Positions 19,828 through 28,145 are shown, counted from the stretch's first letter. The stretch: DNA of 52,716 nt from Ilumatobacteraceae bacterium (GCA_023262255.1 JALRBT010000003.1:1-52716); one strand, 5' to 3'. Numbers and translations are program-made. The notes: generated by a model from the sequence alone, not told the origin.

Positions 19828-20447
19828 TGTCGTGCGTCGTGCACGCGCGCCGACCCACCTTGGGTCTGGGGTTCGACGCCACGTAAACCGGCCCAGGCGA
19901 AGTTCGCCAATTGGGATCCCACGAGCCTCGGATCGAACGAATCGCCGCTGGCGATGAGGTATCGACTCACTCCTTCCGACATGCCCACCAAGGCGTAGGC
20001 CAAGCGTCGCTGATGCTCGCGATCGAGTCCCGCGTCGATGAGCGGGGCGATGGCATCGGCAACCAGCCGCTCGACCTTCCGCACCTCGAGCGCGAACTCC
20101 TCATCGTTGCGTGATCCGCTGCCGAACAACACGACGAACGCCTCGCGATTTTCCGACATCCACTCGAAATAGGCGACGATACCCCGTTCGGTTTGCGCAC
20201 GACCATCTGGTGCATGGGCGGTTGCGGCGCCGATGACCTGCAACATCCTCGACGCCAAATCCTCGATCAGCGCGAGGTACAGCGCACGCTTGGAGTCGAA
20301 GTGCTGGTACAGCACCGGTTTGGTTACACCCCCCGCCTCTGCGATGTCGTCCATGGAGGTGGTGTGGTATCCCTTCTCGGCAAACTGTCGGCGTGCAACT
20401 GTGAGAATGAGCGACCGTCGCTCGGCTGCGGGGAGGCGGGAACTCAT
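19800..20447 (-). CDS. TetR/AcrR-family transcriptional regulator
   Basis: A 215-residue regulator. The N-terminal helix-turn-helix is typical: ARRQFAEKGYHTTSMDDIAEAGGVTKPVLYQHFDSKRALYLALI (about residues 19-62). The C-terminal ligand/dimerisation domain is helical, with a basic, glycine-rich tail formed by the 28-bp overlap with lhr. The ATG at 20447 overlaps the stop of the membrane-protein gene upstream (ATGA), so the pair is one transcription unit. Effector unknown; the most likely targets are its own operon or the divergent ccm operon 42 bp beyond the membrane-protein start. Confidence 0.92.
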   Translation of the reverse strand: MSSRLPAAERRSLILTVARRQFAEKGYHTTSMDDIAEAGGVTKPVLYQHFDSKRALYLALIEDLASRMLQVIGAATAHAPDGRAQTERGIVAYFEWMSENREAFVVLFGSGSRNDEEFALEVRKVERLVADAIAPLIDAGLDREHQRRLAYALVGMSEGVSRYLIASGDSFDPRLVGSQLANFAWAGLRGVEPQTQGGSARVHDARHQSRNTIPR

Positions 20448-20770
20448 GATGTCGCCGTGCGGTCGCCTGATTGGGTGGCAGACGCCGTGCTCGCGGAGGC
20501 TTGCTGGTCTTCTCGCCGTGCTGCGCGGATGCCATACGTAATCACGATGCTCGGTGCCAAGATGACCGAGCCAACTACGAGCGCCGCTCCACTCACGAAA
20601 TGCAATGCGGTGGTGAGCGAGGTCCAAAGTCCTGCGAAAAACGTAACGACCGACACTGCGTAGAGCCCGTATCCGGTGCGCGACGCGATCTTGTTCCAGC
20701 GGTCGATGCGGTTTCGTCGTGCGACGACGGGGTCGTCGTCGTTTTCGGCGGGGAGTTGGTCGGAGTTCAT
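20444..20770 (-). CDS. Small membrane protein of unknown function
   Basis: A 108-residue protein: acidic N-terminus (DQLPAENDDDP), a basic stretch (VARRNRIDRWNKIASR), two predicted membrane helices (about residues 34-54 and 58-80) and a disordered Ser/Thr/Ala-rich tail. I do not recognise a family beyond small conserved actinobacterial membrane proteins. Its stop overlaps the TetR gene start by 4 bp. The start is 42 bp from the start of the divergent ccmA, so both may share a control region. Confidence 0.78.
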   Translation of the reverse strand: MNSDQLPAENDDDPVVARRNRIDRWNKIASRTGYGLYAVSVVTFFAGLWTSLTTALHFVSGAALVVGSVILAPSIVITYGIRAARREDQQASASTASATQSGDRTATS

Positions 20771-20812
20771 CGGGTGAGAGTCAATCTAGGCTGAGGTGCT
20801 ATTAACGGCGAA

Positions 20813-21517
20813 TTGACAACGTCTTTGGCGACGGGTGAAACGACGTCACTTCCCGCCGAACCAGCCATTCATCTCGCTGGTGTCGTCGTGGCGCTCGGTG
20901 GATTTCCGGCGCTTGCCGGTGTCGATCTCGTCGTTCGTTGCGGTGAATTGGTTGCGCTCCGTGGTGCCAACGGCACCGGGAAGTCGACACTTCTTCGTCT
21001 GTGTGCGGGACTTGCACCGTTGACGCGCGGAAGCGCGCACGTTCTCGGGTTTGACGTGGCACGTCAGCGCGACGTCGTGCGAACGATGGTGGGATTGCTC
21101 GGGCACGACAATGGCCTGTACGCCGACCTCACCGCGAGGGAGAACGTGGAATTCGTCGCGCAACTCGTGGGGGCCGGCACGAACGATGTCGAGTCCGCCC
21201 TCGACCGTCTGGGAATCGATTCGCGCGTCGCTGCGGCGCGCGCCGGTGCATTGTCCGCCGGCCAGCGACGCCGAACGGCGCTGGCCGCACTCGTCGTGCG
21301 ACGAGCCCGACTGTGGCTCCTCGACGAGCCGCATGCCGGGCTCGATGGCCAAGCACGTGCGGAGTTGGACGGAATCCTTCGCGACGCCACTCGCAGTGGC
21401 GCCACCGTGGTGTACACCACGCACGAATTGGAGGTGCCCGGTGCGCGTATCCCGCGAACCATCACGCTCTCGGGTGGAATCGTGGCGCGCGACGTCGAGT
21501 CGGCGGATCCATCGTGA
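20813..21517 (+). CDS. ccmA: Cytochrome c biogenesis ABC ATPase CcmA
   Basis: A 234-residue ABC ATPase, the short CcmA size. Walker A is ALRGANGTGKSTLLRL, the signature is ALSAGQRRRTALAAL and Walker B is RLWLLDEPHAGLD. By itself it could be any exporter ATPase; the following ccmB, C, D, E, F, G and H genes make the assignment. CcmA hydrolyses ATP to release holo-CcmE from CcmC/CcmD. A TTG at 20813 is the likely start (an in-frame TTG at 20825 is the alternative); no ATG or GTG lies nearby. The stop overlaps the next gene's GTG (GTGA). Confidence 0.9.
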   Translation: MTTSLATGETTSLPAEPAIHLAGVVVALGGFPALAGVDLVVRCGELVALRGANGTGKSTLLRLCAGLAPLTRGSAHVLGFDVARQRDVVRTMVGLLGHDNGLYADLTARENVEFVAQLVGAGTNDVESALDRLGIDSRVAAARAGALSAGQRRRTALAALVVRRARLWLLDEPHAGLDGQARAELDGILRDATRSGATVVYTTHELEVPGARIPRTITLSGGIVARDVESADPS

Positions 21518-22194
21518 ACGCCATCCTCGCGATTGCCCGAAAGGACCTGCGCATCGAGTGGCGAACTCGAACGTTGCTGGCGCGCGTGATCCCGTTTGCA
21601 TTGCTGGTATTGGTGTTGTTCGCAGTTGCACTGGATAGCGAGCCGCTGCTCCTTCGGGCCGCCGCCGGTTTGGTGTGGTTGGCGATGTTGTTCGCCGCCA
21701 TGTTGCTGGTGCAACGTTCGTTCGACGTGGAGACCGCGGATCACGCCCTGGATTCGTTGATGAGTTTCGTATCGTCGCCGTCGAAAGTGTTCTTCGGGAA
21801 GGCCCTGTCGATGTTTGTGCAACTGTTCGCACTAGCCGTGGTGCTGCTCGGTGCCGCGGTGGTGCTGTACGGGGCTCGCGTCGACGGTGACAGCGTGGTG
21901 CTGTTGGTCACGGTGCTGATCACGGCGACGATCGGTCTCTCCGTCGTCGGTACTCTCTATGGCGTTGTGGTTGCCAACATGAGCGGGCGCGATTCGCTGT
22001 TGCCGTTGCTGGCGCTTCCGGTGCTGGCCCCGCTGCTGATCGGTGCGGCTCGTGCCACCGAGGCTGCCTTGGGCAGCGACACCATCGACCTGGCCAACGG
22101 CTGGGCGTGGGTGGCCCTGTTGGTGTCATATGCCGTGGTGTTCGGTTCGGCCGGGGCCGTGGCGTTCGCACCGTTGGCGCAAAGTGATTCATGA
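21514..22194 (+). CDS. ccmB: Heme exporter subunit CcmB
   Basis: A 226-residue CcmB-type ABC membrane subunit with six hydrophobic segments. The cytoplasmic N-terminus AIARKDLRIEWRTRTLL and the central VQRSFDVETADHALDSLM...SSPSKVFFGKALSM region are the typical CcmB pattern. It pairs with CcmA in the CcmABCD complex. The GTG start overlaps the ccmA stop by 4 bp; an ATG or GTG further upstream would lie wholly inside ccmA in another frame and add non-family residues. One base separates its stop from the ccmC start. Confidence 0.9.
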   Translation: MNAILAIARKDLRIEWRTRTLLARVIPFALLVLVLFAVALDSEPLLLRAAAGLVWLAMLFAAMLLVQRSFDVETADHALDSLMSFVSSPSKVFFGKALSMFVQLFALAVVLLGAAVVLYGARVDGDSVVLLVTVLITATIGLSVVGTLYGVVVANMSGRDSLLPLLALPVLAPLLIGAARATEAALGSDTIDLANGWAWVALLVSYAVVFGSAGAVAFAPLAQSDS

Positions 22195-22195
22195 C

Positions 22196-22933
22196 ATGAA
22201 GACGGGCACGACGACCACTCGGGTACTTGGCATCTTCGCGCTGCTGATTACCACGTGGGTGGTGGTGAGCGCGTTCTTCCTCACACCCGCCGACGTGGTG
22301 CAAGGGGATTCGGTTCGCATCATGTATGCACACGTACCAACCGCGTGGATCGCCTACCTCGCGTTCGTTACCACCGCCGTGGCATCGGGGTTGTCGCTTG
22401 TCCGCAAACACCGAACGCTCGGATTCGATCGTGTGGCCGGAGCATCGGCGGAGGTCGGCGTTCTGTTCATGGCGATGACGCTCATCACCGGAAGTTTGTG
22501 GGGCCGTCTGACGTGGGGGACGTTTTGGCAGTGGGATCCACGACTGACGACGACGCTGTTTCTCTTCGTCACCTACGTCGGCTACCTCGCCATTCGCCGA
22601 GTCGATGTCGATCCCGTACGTCGTGCGCGCCGCAGCTCGGTGATCGCCCTGCTGGCGGTGTTGGAGATTCCGCTCGTGCATTTTTCCGTGGTGCTGTGGC
22701 GCTCGCTGCACCAGGAGGCCAGCGTGCTCAACACCGACGGGGATGTTCGATTGGACGACCTCATGTTGTTTACGTTGTTCTCGGGGGTGGTGGCATTCAC
22801 CCTGATCTTCGTGTGGCTGGTGGTGCATCGCCAGCGCCTCGCCGCGATGAGCGACGTTGAACGTTTGGTGGGTTTGGACGTCGCAATCACCGCGCGCCGG
22901 GCAGAGAGCACGGTTGGTGGGGGTGGAATTTGA
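22196..22933 (+). CDS. ccmC: Heme-handling protein CcmC
   Basis: A 245-residue membrane protein of the CcmC/CcmF/CcsA (HemD) superfamily with six helices. The tryptophan-rich WWD motif reads WGRLTWGTFWQWDPRLTTTLFL (near residues 100-120), and the flanking histidine-bearing segments are YAHVPTAWIAY and IPLVHFSVVLWRSLHQ. CcmC binds heme on the outer face and attaches it to CcmE. Normal length. The ATG at 22196 lies 1 nt past the ccmB stop; its own stop overlaps the ccmD TTG. Confidence 0.94.
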   Translation: MKTGTTTTRVLGIFALLITTWVVVSAFFLTPADVVQGDSVRIMYAHVPTAWIAYLAFVTTAVASGLSLVRKHRTLGFDRVAGASAEVGVLFMAMTLITGSLWGRLTWGTFWQWDPRLTTTLFLFVTYVGYLAIRRVDVDPVRRARRSSVIALLAVLEIPLVHFSVVLWRSLHQEASVLNTDGDVRLDDLMLFTLFSGVVAFTLIFVWLVVHRQRLAAMSDVERLVGLDVAITARRAESTVGGGGI

Positions 22934-23064
22934 AGGACCTCGGATTCATTCTCGCCAGCTGGATCATCACCCTCGGTTCCATCGGCGTGCTCGCGATCAT
23001 GACCCTGCGTCGCGCTCGCGAGTTGTCGTCTCGAATCCCCGACGAGCACAAGCCATGGGTGTGA
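22930..23064 (+). CDS. ccmD: Small heme-exporter subunit CcmD
   Basis: A 44-residue open frame starting with TTG, overlapping the ccmC stop by 4 bp (TTGA). It codes one membrane helix (about residues 5-24, FILASWIITLGSIGVLAIMT) followed by a basic segment RRARELSSR, exactly the CcmD layout of a single helix with a positive cytoplasmic tail. CcmD helps release holo-CcmE. Position between ccmC and ccmE and the tight overlap make it convincing despite weak sequence conservation. Easily missed because of its length and start codon. Confidence 0.82.
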   Translation: MKDLGFILASWIITLGSIGVLAIMTLRRARELSSRIPDEHKPWV

Positions 23065-23071
23065 GATAGCC

Positions 23072-23530
23072 GTGGACCTCACACCCCGAAGCGCTCCCGA
23101 GCCCCGATCGACGTCGCGGCGACTACTGCCGATCTTGGTGGCGGTGCTGGCAACGGTGGCAGGACTCGTCATCGTGGTGATGTTCCTCACGTCGTCGATC
23201 GACTACTACTGCAACGTCGACGAGGTCGGCGTTCGCGACGGTTGCGACGACACTCGCCGAGTGCGCGTACAGGGTTCCGTCGACGAAGGAAGTCTGCAAA
23301 TGAGGGCGGGCAACACGTCGTTCGTCATGTCGTTCAACGGTGTGTCGCTACCGGTCGACTACGAAGGGGAGCCCGGCGGCGTATTCCAGGAGTGCATTCC
23401 GGTGGTGGCACACGGGAGGATCGTCGACGGCGTACTCATGGCGACTCGGATCGAGGTGAAGCACTCCAACGAGTACGAGGCGGAGAATGCCGATCGTCTC
23501 GAAGAGGCCGAGAAGTCGGCATGCTCATAG
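23072..23530 (+). CDS. ccmE: Periplasmic heme chaperone CcmE
   Basis: A 152-residue CcmE: an N-terminal anchor (about 19-41), then an OB-fold with RRVRVQGSVDEGSL and IPVVAHGRIVDGVLMATRIEVKHSNEY. His131 in the HxxxY motif (His131, Tyr135) is the residue that binds heme covalently, as in classical CcmE rather than the Cys variant. Unusual are three cysteines in the folded domain (Cys47, Cys58, Cys108), absent from the enterobacterial protein. GTG at 23072, 7 nt after ccmD. The reading frame overlaps the ccmF start by 10 bp. Confidence 0.93.
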   Translation: MDLTPRSAPEPRSTSRRLLPILVAVLATVAGLVIVVMFLTSSIDYYCNVDEVGVRDGCDDTRRVRVQGSVDEGSLQMRAGNTSFVMSFNGVSLPVDYEGEPGGVFQECIPVVAHGRIVDGVLMATRIEVKHSNEYEAENADRLEEAEKSACS

Positions 23531-25473
23531 CCAGCGTTTCGGCGCAGTTGGGTCGGGCATTCCTGCTCGTCGGTTTTCTCGCCGCGTTCTTCGGTGCATT
23601 CGCCGCCGCGGTGGGGGCACGACGAGGCGATTCCAAGACGTTGCGGCTGGTGCCGCGTTTCGTGATTCTGTCGGTGGCGATGGCGGTCGCTGCCTTCGCG
23701 GTGATGGAGTGGGCGATGATCACACGCGATTTTTCGTTGCTGTACGTGCAGAAGGTTGGCTCGAATTCGACGCCTGCCTTGTACAACTTTGCTGCAGTAT
23801 GGAGTGCACTCGAAGGATCCATCCTCATGTGGGTGCTGGTGCTCGCGGGCTACGTCGCCGCGGTTGCGTGGTGGATGCGTCGTCGATTCTCCGAACCGCT
23901 CGTGGGTTGGGCGCTGGCAGTGATGCTGGCCGTGCTGGCGTACTTCTTCTTGTTGTCGTTCGGTCCGGCGAATCCGTTCGTGGTCGGACCGCCCGGTGTC
24001 CTCGATGGACCGGGCCCCAACCCCTTGCTGCAAAATCACGTCCTCGTCATGTTCCACCCTCCGATCTTGTACCTCGGCTACGTGGGCATGACGGTGCCGT
24101 TCGCGTTCGCGTTGGCTGCACTGATCGCCGGAAAAGTCGAGGATGGATGGTTGCACCTCACCCGTCGTTGGACGGTGGCCGCATGGGGATTCCTGACCTT
24201 CGGGATTGCCCTCGGTGGCTGGTGGAGTTACGAAGTCCTCGGTTGGAGCGGTGTGTGGGCCTGGGACCCGGTGGAGAATGCATCGTTGCTGCCGTGGATC
24301 ACCGGAACCGCCTACATCCACTCGGTGATGGTGCAGGAGCGTCGTGGACTCCTGCGCGTCTGGAACGTGTCGCTGCTGATCGCAACGTTCAGTCTGACGA
24401 TCCTCGGAACCTTCCTCACACGTTCGGGTGTGTTGAACAGCGTTCATGCATTCTCTGAAAGTGACATCGGTCCGTGGCTGCTCGCGATGTTTGCCGTGGT
24501 GGTGGCGGTTTCCCTCGTGCTCGTGTTCTTGCGCGGCGATCAACTACGAGCAAGCGGAGCGGTGGACTCGGTGTTCTCGCGAGAAGGTGCGTTCCTGGTG
24601 AACAACGTGCTCTTTGCGGTCTTTGCCTTCGTGGTGCTGCTCGGAACCGTGTTCCCCCTCGTGGTGGAGGCGATTCAGCAACGCCAGATCGTGGTTGGTG
24701 AGCCGTTCTTCGACCGGCTCACGATTCCGATCGGGCTGACGATGTTGTTCATCATGGCCGTGGCTCCGGTGCTGCCGTGGCGTCGTGACGGGAGCGACCT
24801 GCTCTCGCAACGATTGCTCGGTCCGGCACTCGTCGGTGTTGCCTCGTTGACCTTCTCCGTTGCAGTCGGGGCGACCGGTCTCGCCCCACTTTTGGCCTTC
24901 GGGCTCGGTGGTTTTGCGGGGGGCAGCGCACTTCGCCATCTGGTACGTGCGGTTCGGGTGCAACGACTTCGCGGATTCGTCGGCAGGGCCAACGGAGGAA
25001 TGGTGGTACACCTCGGGGTGATCCTCATCTGCGTGGCGCTTGCCGCGTCGAACTCATTCACCAGAAGCCAGGAAATCGATCTCGTTGCCGGAAAGGTGGC
25101 GCGCTTTGCGGGGCATACGTTCGAATTGATGGACGTGGTGGAGGTGCGAGACCAGCGCAGTACGTCGGTGCGTGCGTTGGTGAGCGTGGACGGAGGAAAG
25201 GCCTATGCGCCGTCGATCACCAAGTACACGCGCATCGGCATGAACGTGGGTACTCCATCCGTTCGCACCAGCTTCAGTCACGACGTGTATCTCACGCTGG
25301 AGCCACCGGTACGACAGGATTCGGGCCAAGCGCGCATCAAGGTGTTCGTCAAACCGATGATCCTGTGGCTATGGATCGGAACCTTCGTGATGGCGTTGGG
25401 CACGGTGCTCGCCGTACTTCCCGGTCGACGACGATCGATTCACGACATTCGCGACGAGGTGATCGATCGATGA
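23521..25473 (+). CDS. ccmF: Holocytochrome c synthase subunit CcmF
   Basis: A 650-residue multispanning protein with the CcmF WWD motif GWSGVWAWDPVENASLLPW (near residues 240-260) and histidine segments such as NHVLVMFHPPILYLGYVG. A periplasmic C-terminal beta domain (about 500-620; RSQEIDLVAGKVARFAGHTFEL) precedes the final helix. CcmF with CcmH joins heme from CcmE to apocytochrome CXXCH motifs. The ATG at 23521 lies inside the end of ccmE (10-bp overlap); the stop overlaps the ccmG start (ATGA). Full length. Confidence 0.95.
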   Translation: MLIASVSAQLGRAFLLVGFLAAFFGAFAAAVGARRGDSKTLRLVPRFVILSVAMAVAAFAVMEWAMITRDFSLLYVQKVGSNSTPALYNFAAVWSALEGSILMWVLVLAGYVAAVAWWMRRRFSEPLVGWALAVMLAVLAYFFLLSFGPANPFVVGPPGVLDGPGPNPLLQNHVLVMFHPPILYLGYVGMTVPFAFALAALIAGKVEDGWLHLTRRWTVAAWGFLTFGIALGGWWSYEVLGWSGVWAWDPVENASLLPWITGTAYIHSVMVQERRGLLRVWNVSLLIATFSLTILGTFLTRSGVLNSVHAFSESDIGPWLLAMFAVVVAVSLVLVFLRGDQLRASGAVDSVFSREGAFLVNNVLFAVFAFVVLLGTVFPLVVEAIQQRQIVVGEPFFDRLTIPIGLTMLFIMAVAPVLPWRRDGSDLLSQRLLGPALVGVASLTFSVAVGATGLAPLLAFGLGGFAGGSALRHLVRAVRVQRLRGFVGRANGGMVVHLGVILICVALAASNSFTRSQEIDLVAGKVARFAGHTFELMDVVEVRDQRSTSVRALVSVDGGKAYAPSITKYTRIGMNVGTPSVRTSFSHDVYLTLEPPVRQDSGQARIKVFVKPMILWLWIGTFVMALGTVLAVLPGRRRSIHDIRDEVIDR

Positions 25474-26006
25474 AGACGGCACGAGTCGGAGCCATCGGTG
25501 TCGCCGTGGCGATGGCGATGTTCGTCGTATTGTTGCTACGAACCGACGGTGATGCCGGAGTCGGCGCACGGTCGCCGTTGCTGGGTCAGCCCGCACCCGC
25601 CGTAATCACCACCACCATCGACGATCGCTCCTTCGATTTGACCCGCCGAAAGGGTTCCTGGGTGGTCTTCAACTTCTTCAATTCCACCTGCGTGCCCTGC
25701 ATCGCCGAGCACCCGGCACTGCTCTCCTTCGTCGAGAAGGAGGCGGCCCGCAGCGACGGTGTGGAGATGTACACCGTAGTGAACGACGATGCCGACGACG
25801 CTGTACGGGCGTTCTTCGCCGCAAACGAAGGTGACTGGCCGAAACTTCGCGACAGCGATGGCGCGATCGCGGTGGCGTTCGGTGTCGCCAAGGTTCCTGA
25901 AACGTGGATCATCGATCCGAACGGGTTCGTGCGACTACGCATCATGGGTTCGGTGGTCGAGGGCGTGTTGGAAGAACAGATGGCCTCCTTGCGGGCGAGC
26001 GAGTAA
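25470..26006 (+). CDS. ccmG: Thioredoxin-like protein CcmG/ResA-type
   Basis: A 178-residue membrane-anchored thioredoxin-fold protein. The N-terminal helix (about 6-24) anchors it facing outward; the AhpC/TSA-Redoxin fold follows with the active site NSTCVPC (Cys74, Cys77) and the cis-proline segment KVPETWIIDPNG. This is the membrane-tethered reductase that keeps the apocytochrome CXXCH cysteines reduced. The ATG overlaps the ccmF stop by 4 bp; earlier starts would extend into ccmF. The next gene begins 5 nt later. Confidence 0.92.
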   Translation: MKTARVGAIGVAVAMAMFVVLLLRTDGDAGVGARSPLLGQPAPAVITTTIDDRSFDLTRRKGSWVVFNFFNSTCVPCIAEHPALLSFVEKEAARSDGVEMYTVVNDDADDAVRAFFAANEGDWPKLRDSDGAIAVAFGVAKVPETWIIDPNGFVRLRIMGSVVEGVLEEQMASLRASE

Positions 26007-26011
26007 CGCAG

Positions 26012-26968
26012 GTGGAGACGGGGCGTACACGTTCGGTTCGTCGCGTGGTCTGGGGCGGCATTGCACTCGTCACCGTCGCAGCGTTGTCGTTCGGCTCGCT
26101 TCGAGACGTCGGCCCCCTCACCCAGCAAGACCGAATCGATTCGGTAACCAAGCGGATCGCATGCCCGACCTGCGACGGAGAGAGCGTGTTCGTGTCGCGT
26201 GCATCGGCGGCACAGGCCATTCGCGCGGAGGTGGCTCGACAAGTGGGTGACGGAGTTCGTTCGGACGATGAAATCGTCGCCTACATCGCCGACCGATTCG
26301 GGGGAGAAGTGTTGTTGGTGCCGCGCGGAGAAGGTCTGGATGCACTCATCTGGGTTTTGCCGGTGCTCGTCTCGGTAGTGCTCGTCATCGGTCTCGTTGC
26401 CGCGTTTCGCCGTTGGCGCCGTGTCGAACCTGTGGCACCATCACGTCGTCGCTCGTGGATGGTTGGCGTCGGCGTCGCTGTCGTGGTTGGTGTCGGAGGC
26501 GGCGTGCTGGTGGCGCGCCAAGCGGGTCAACGCCTACCGCTACAAACGGCCACCGGTGGAATAGAAGACAGCACGGCATCGTTGTTGGCCCAGGCACGAC
26601 TCGCAGGTGGTGCCGACGTCACGTCGGCGATCGAGCTTTACGGTCGTGTGCTCGAGACCGACCCCGACAACGTGGAAGCGCTCACGTACCGGGCATGGCT
26701 GATCATGTTGTCGGCCCGACAATTCGACGAATCATTGCGCAACCAGGCGTATGCATCCACCATCACCGCGCTCGGGCGCGCAATCGAGCTCGACCCCGGA
26801 TACCCCGACGCCATGTGTTTTTTGGGCATCGTGGTGTTCCGGGATGGTGGGGATGCCGCATCGGCCAAGGAGTTCATCGATCGATGTCTTGATCGCGAGC
26901 CACCAGCCGAGGTTCGTGGTCTGGTGGAGGCATTGAAGAAGGAAGTAGACGACGTACTCGGCGAGTAA
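26012..26968 (+). CDS. ccmH: CcmH-type protein fused to a TPR (CcmI/CycH-like) domain
   Basis: A 318-residue fusion. After a membrane helix (about 11-29) comes a CcmH domain with ACPTCDGESV (Cys51, Cys54), the redox pair that binds apocytochrome c, and IAEVARQV...YIADRFGGEVLLVPRG. Two further helices (about 102-123 and 138-158) lead to a TPR-type domain (ELYGRVLETDPDNVEALTYRAW, then ITALGRAIELDPGYPDAMCFLG), like CcmI/CycH, the apocytochrome chaperone. The GTG at 26012 is preferred to codons inside ccmG. This is the last gene of the operon; no terminator was seen before the convergent phosphatase gene 23 bp away. Confidence 0.87.
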   Translation: METGRTRSVRRVVWGGIALVTVAALSFGSLRDVGPLTQQDRIDSVTKRIACPTCDGESVFVSRASAAQAIRAEVARQVGDGVRSDDEIVAYIADRFGGEVLLVPRGEGLDALIWVLPVLVSVVLVIGLVAAFRRWRRVEPVAPSRRRSWMVGVGVAVVVGVGGGVLVARQAGQRLPLQTATGGIEDSTASLLAQARLAGGADVTSAIELYGRVLETDPDNVEALTYRAWLIMLSARQFDESLRNQAYASTITALGRAIELDPGYPDAMCFLGIVVFRDGGDAASAKEFIDRCLDREPPAEVRGLVEALKKEVDDVLGE

Positions 26969-26991
26969 CGCCGCTGCGTGCCACCAGTGTG

Positions 26992-27471
26992 TCAGTCGTC
27001 GTGGGGTGGCGGCCAAGCGTGTGCTTCGACGAAACGACCGTCCATGCGTTCCAGCACCCACACGCTGCCCTTGCCCCACTGCGGCGCATCGTCAACCCGC
27101 ATGCCGGCGGCAACGAAGTTCTCGATGATGGCCGGAATCACGTCTCCATGGCTGCATATCACCGCGCGATCGGGCAGGTCGTACAGCAGATCGAAGAGTG
27201 TGGTGTCGGCTCGGCTGGCGTCGCCGGCGAACTCCGCGAGTCGATCATCGATCGTTACATGAACATCGAGCGAGAGTGCAAGTGGTTCGATGGTTTGCAC
27301 GCACCGCAGATATGGGCTCGATACCACCACGCTCGGCGACACCGCAGCGAGTCGCTGGCAGAGATCGAGCGCCTGTACGTGGCCCGCAACCGTGAGCGGA
27401 CGATCGATGTCGTTGCCATCGAAGTCGGATCGTGAGCCCGCCTTGGCGTGTCGTACGAGGTACAAGGGCAC
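26992..27471 (-). CDS. SixA-like histidine phosphatase
   Basis: A 159-residue branch-2-like histidine phosphatase with the catalytic LVRHAKAG motif at the N-terminus (His8), an arginine in VVSSPYLRCVQTIEPLA and the second histidine in VICSHGDVIP. The size and RHAKAG form match SixA phosphohistidine phosphatases, though in actinobacteria the same domain is often fused to a NUDIX hydrolase that cleans up oxidised nucleotides; no NUDIX domain is present here. Substrate is therefore open. It is convergent with the ccm operon. Confidence 0.85.
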   Translation of the reverse strand: MPLYLVRHAKAGSRSDFDGNDIDRPLTVAGHVQALDLCQRLAAVSPSVVVSSPYLRCVQTIEPLALSLDVHVTIDDRLAEFAGDASRADTTLFDLLYDLPDRAVICSHGDVIPAIIENFVAAGMRVDDAPQWGKGSVWVLERMDGRFVEAHAWPPPHDD

Positions 27472-27530
27472 CGCGGCAACCTAGTGGGTGAAGATGAACG
27501 ACTTCCGTCGTCCTCGTGGCACACTGAGAC

Positions 27531-28142
27531 GTGGGATTTTTCGACCGTAATCGCGCGGAAGTCGAAGCGAAGGGGTTCGACCCCAAGCGTTTGCCACCGG
27601 GGCAGTACCTCACCGAGCGTTTTCCGGTGCTGCACGTGGGGGACGTACCGACCTACGCGCCGGGCGAGTGGTCGCTGCACATCGGTGGTGCCGTTGCGTC
27701 GCCCTACACATTGACCTACGAACAGTTGCTGGACTTGCCGTCGACGACGCTCACCGTCGACATCCACTGCGTAACCAAGTGGTCGAAATTCGACACCGTG
27801 TGGAGGGGTGTGCGCGTGCGCGACCTGTTCGAGCGCGCCGGCATCAGTTTCGAGGCGTCGCACGTGATGGCTCACGCCGAGTACGGCTACACGGCCAACT
27901 TGCCGCTCGCCGATGCAACTCGCGACGACTCACTCGTGGCGTACCGGTACGACGGAGCCGACATCGAGCCGATTCACGGCGGGCCGGTGCGCTTGTTCAT
28001 CCCGCATCTGTATTTTTGGAAATCAGCGAAGTGGCTACGCGGGCTCGAGGCCACCACGCAGGACGCCCCCGGCTTCTGGGAGCAGAACGGCTACCACATG
28101 TACGGAGACCCGTTCCTCGAACAACGATTCTGGGGTGACTGA
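27531..28142 (+). CDS. Sulfite oxidase-family molybdopterin oxidoreductase
   Basis: A 203-residue protein consisting only of the molybdopterin-binding domain of the sulfite oxidase/MsrP family. The molybdenum-ligating cysteine is Cys80 in DIHCVTKWSKFDTVWRGV; SHVMAHAEYGYTANLPL and GGPVRLFIPHLYFWKSAKWLRGL are the usual cofactor-pocket blocks. No Tat signal or dimer domain is present, so it is probably a cytoplasmic reductase/oxidase of unknown substrate, as in several actinobacterial short homologues. GTG start. It is convergent with the SufR-like regulator, 3 bp between stops. Confidence 0.9.
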   Translation: MGFFDRNRAEVEAKGFDPKRLPPGQYLTERFPVLHVGDVPTYAPGEWSLHIGGAVASPYTLTYEQLLDLPSTTLTVDIHCVTKWSKFDTVWRGVRVRDLFERAGISFEASHVMAHAEYGYTANLPLADATRDDSLVAYRYDGADIEPIHGGPVRLFIPHLYFWKSAKWLRGLEATTQDAPGFWEQNGYHMYGDPFLEQRFWGD

Positions 28143-28145
28143 GCG

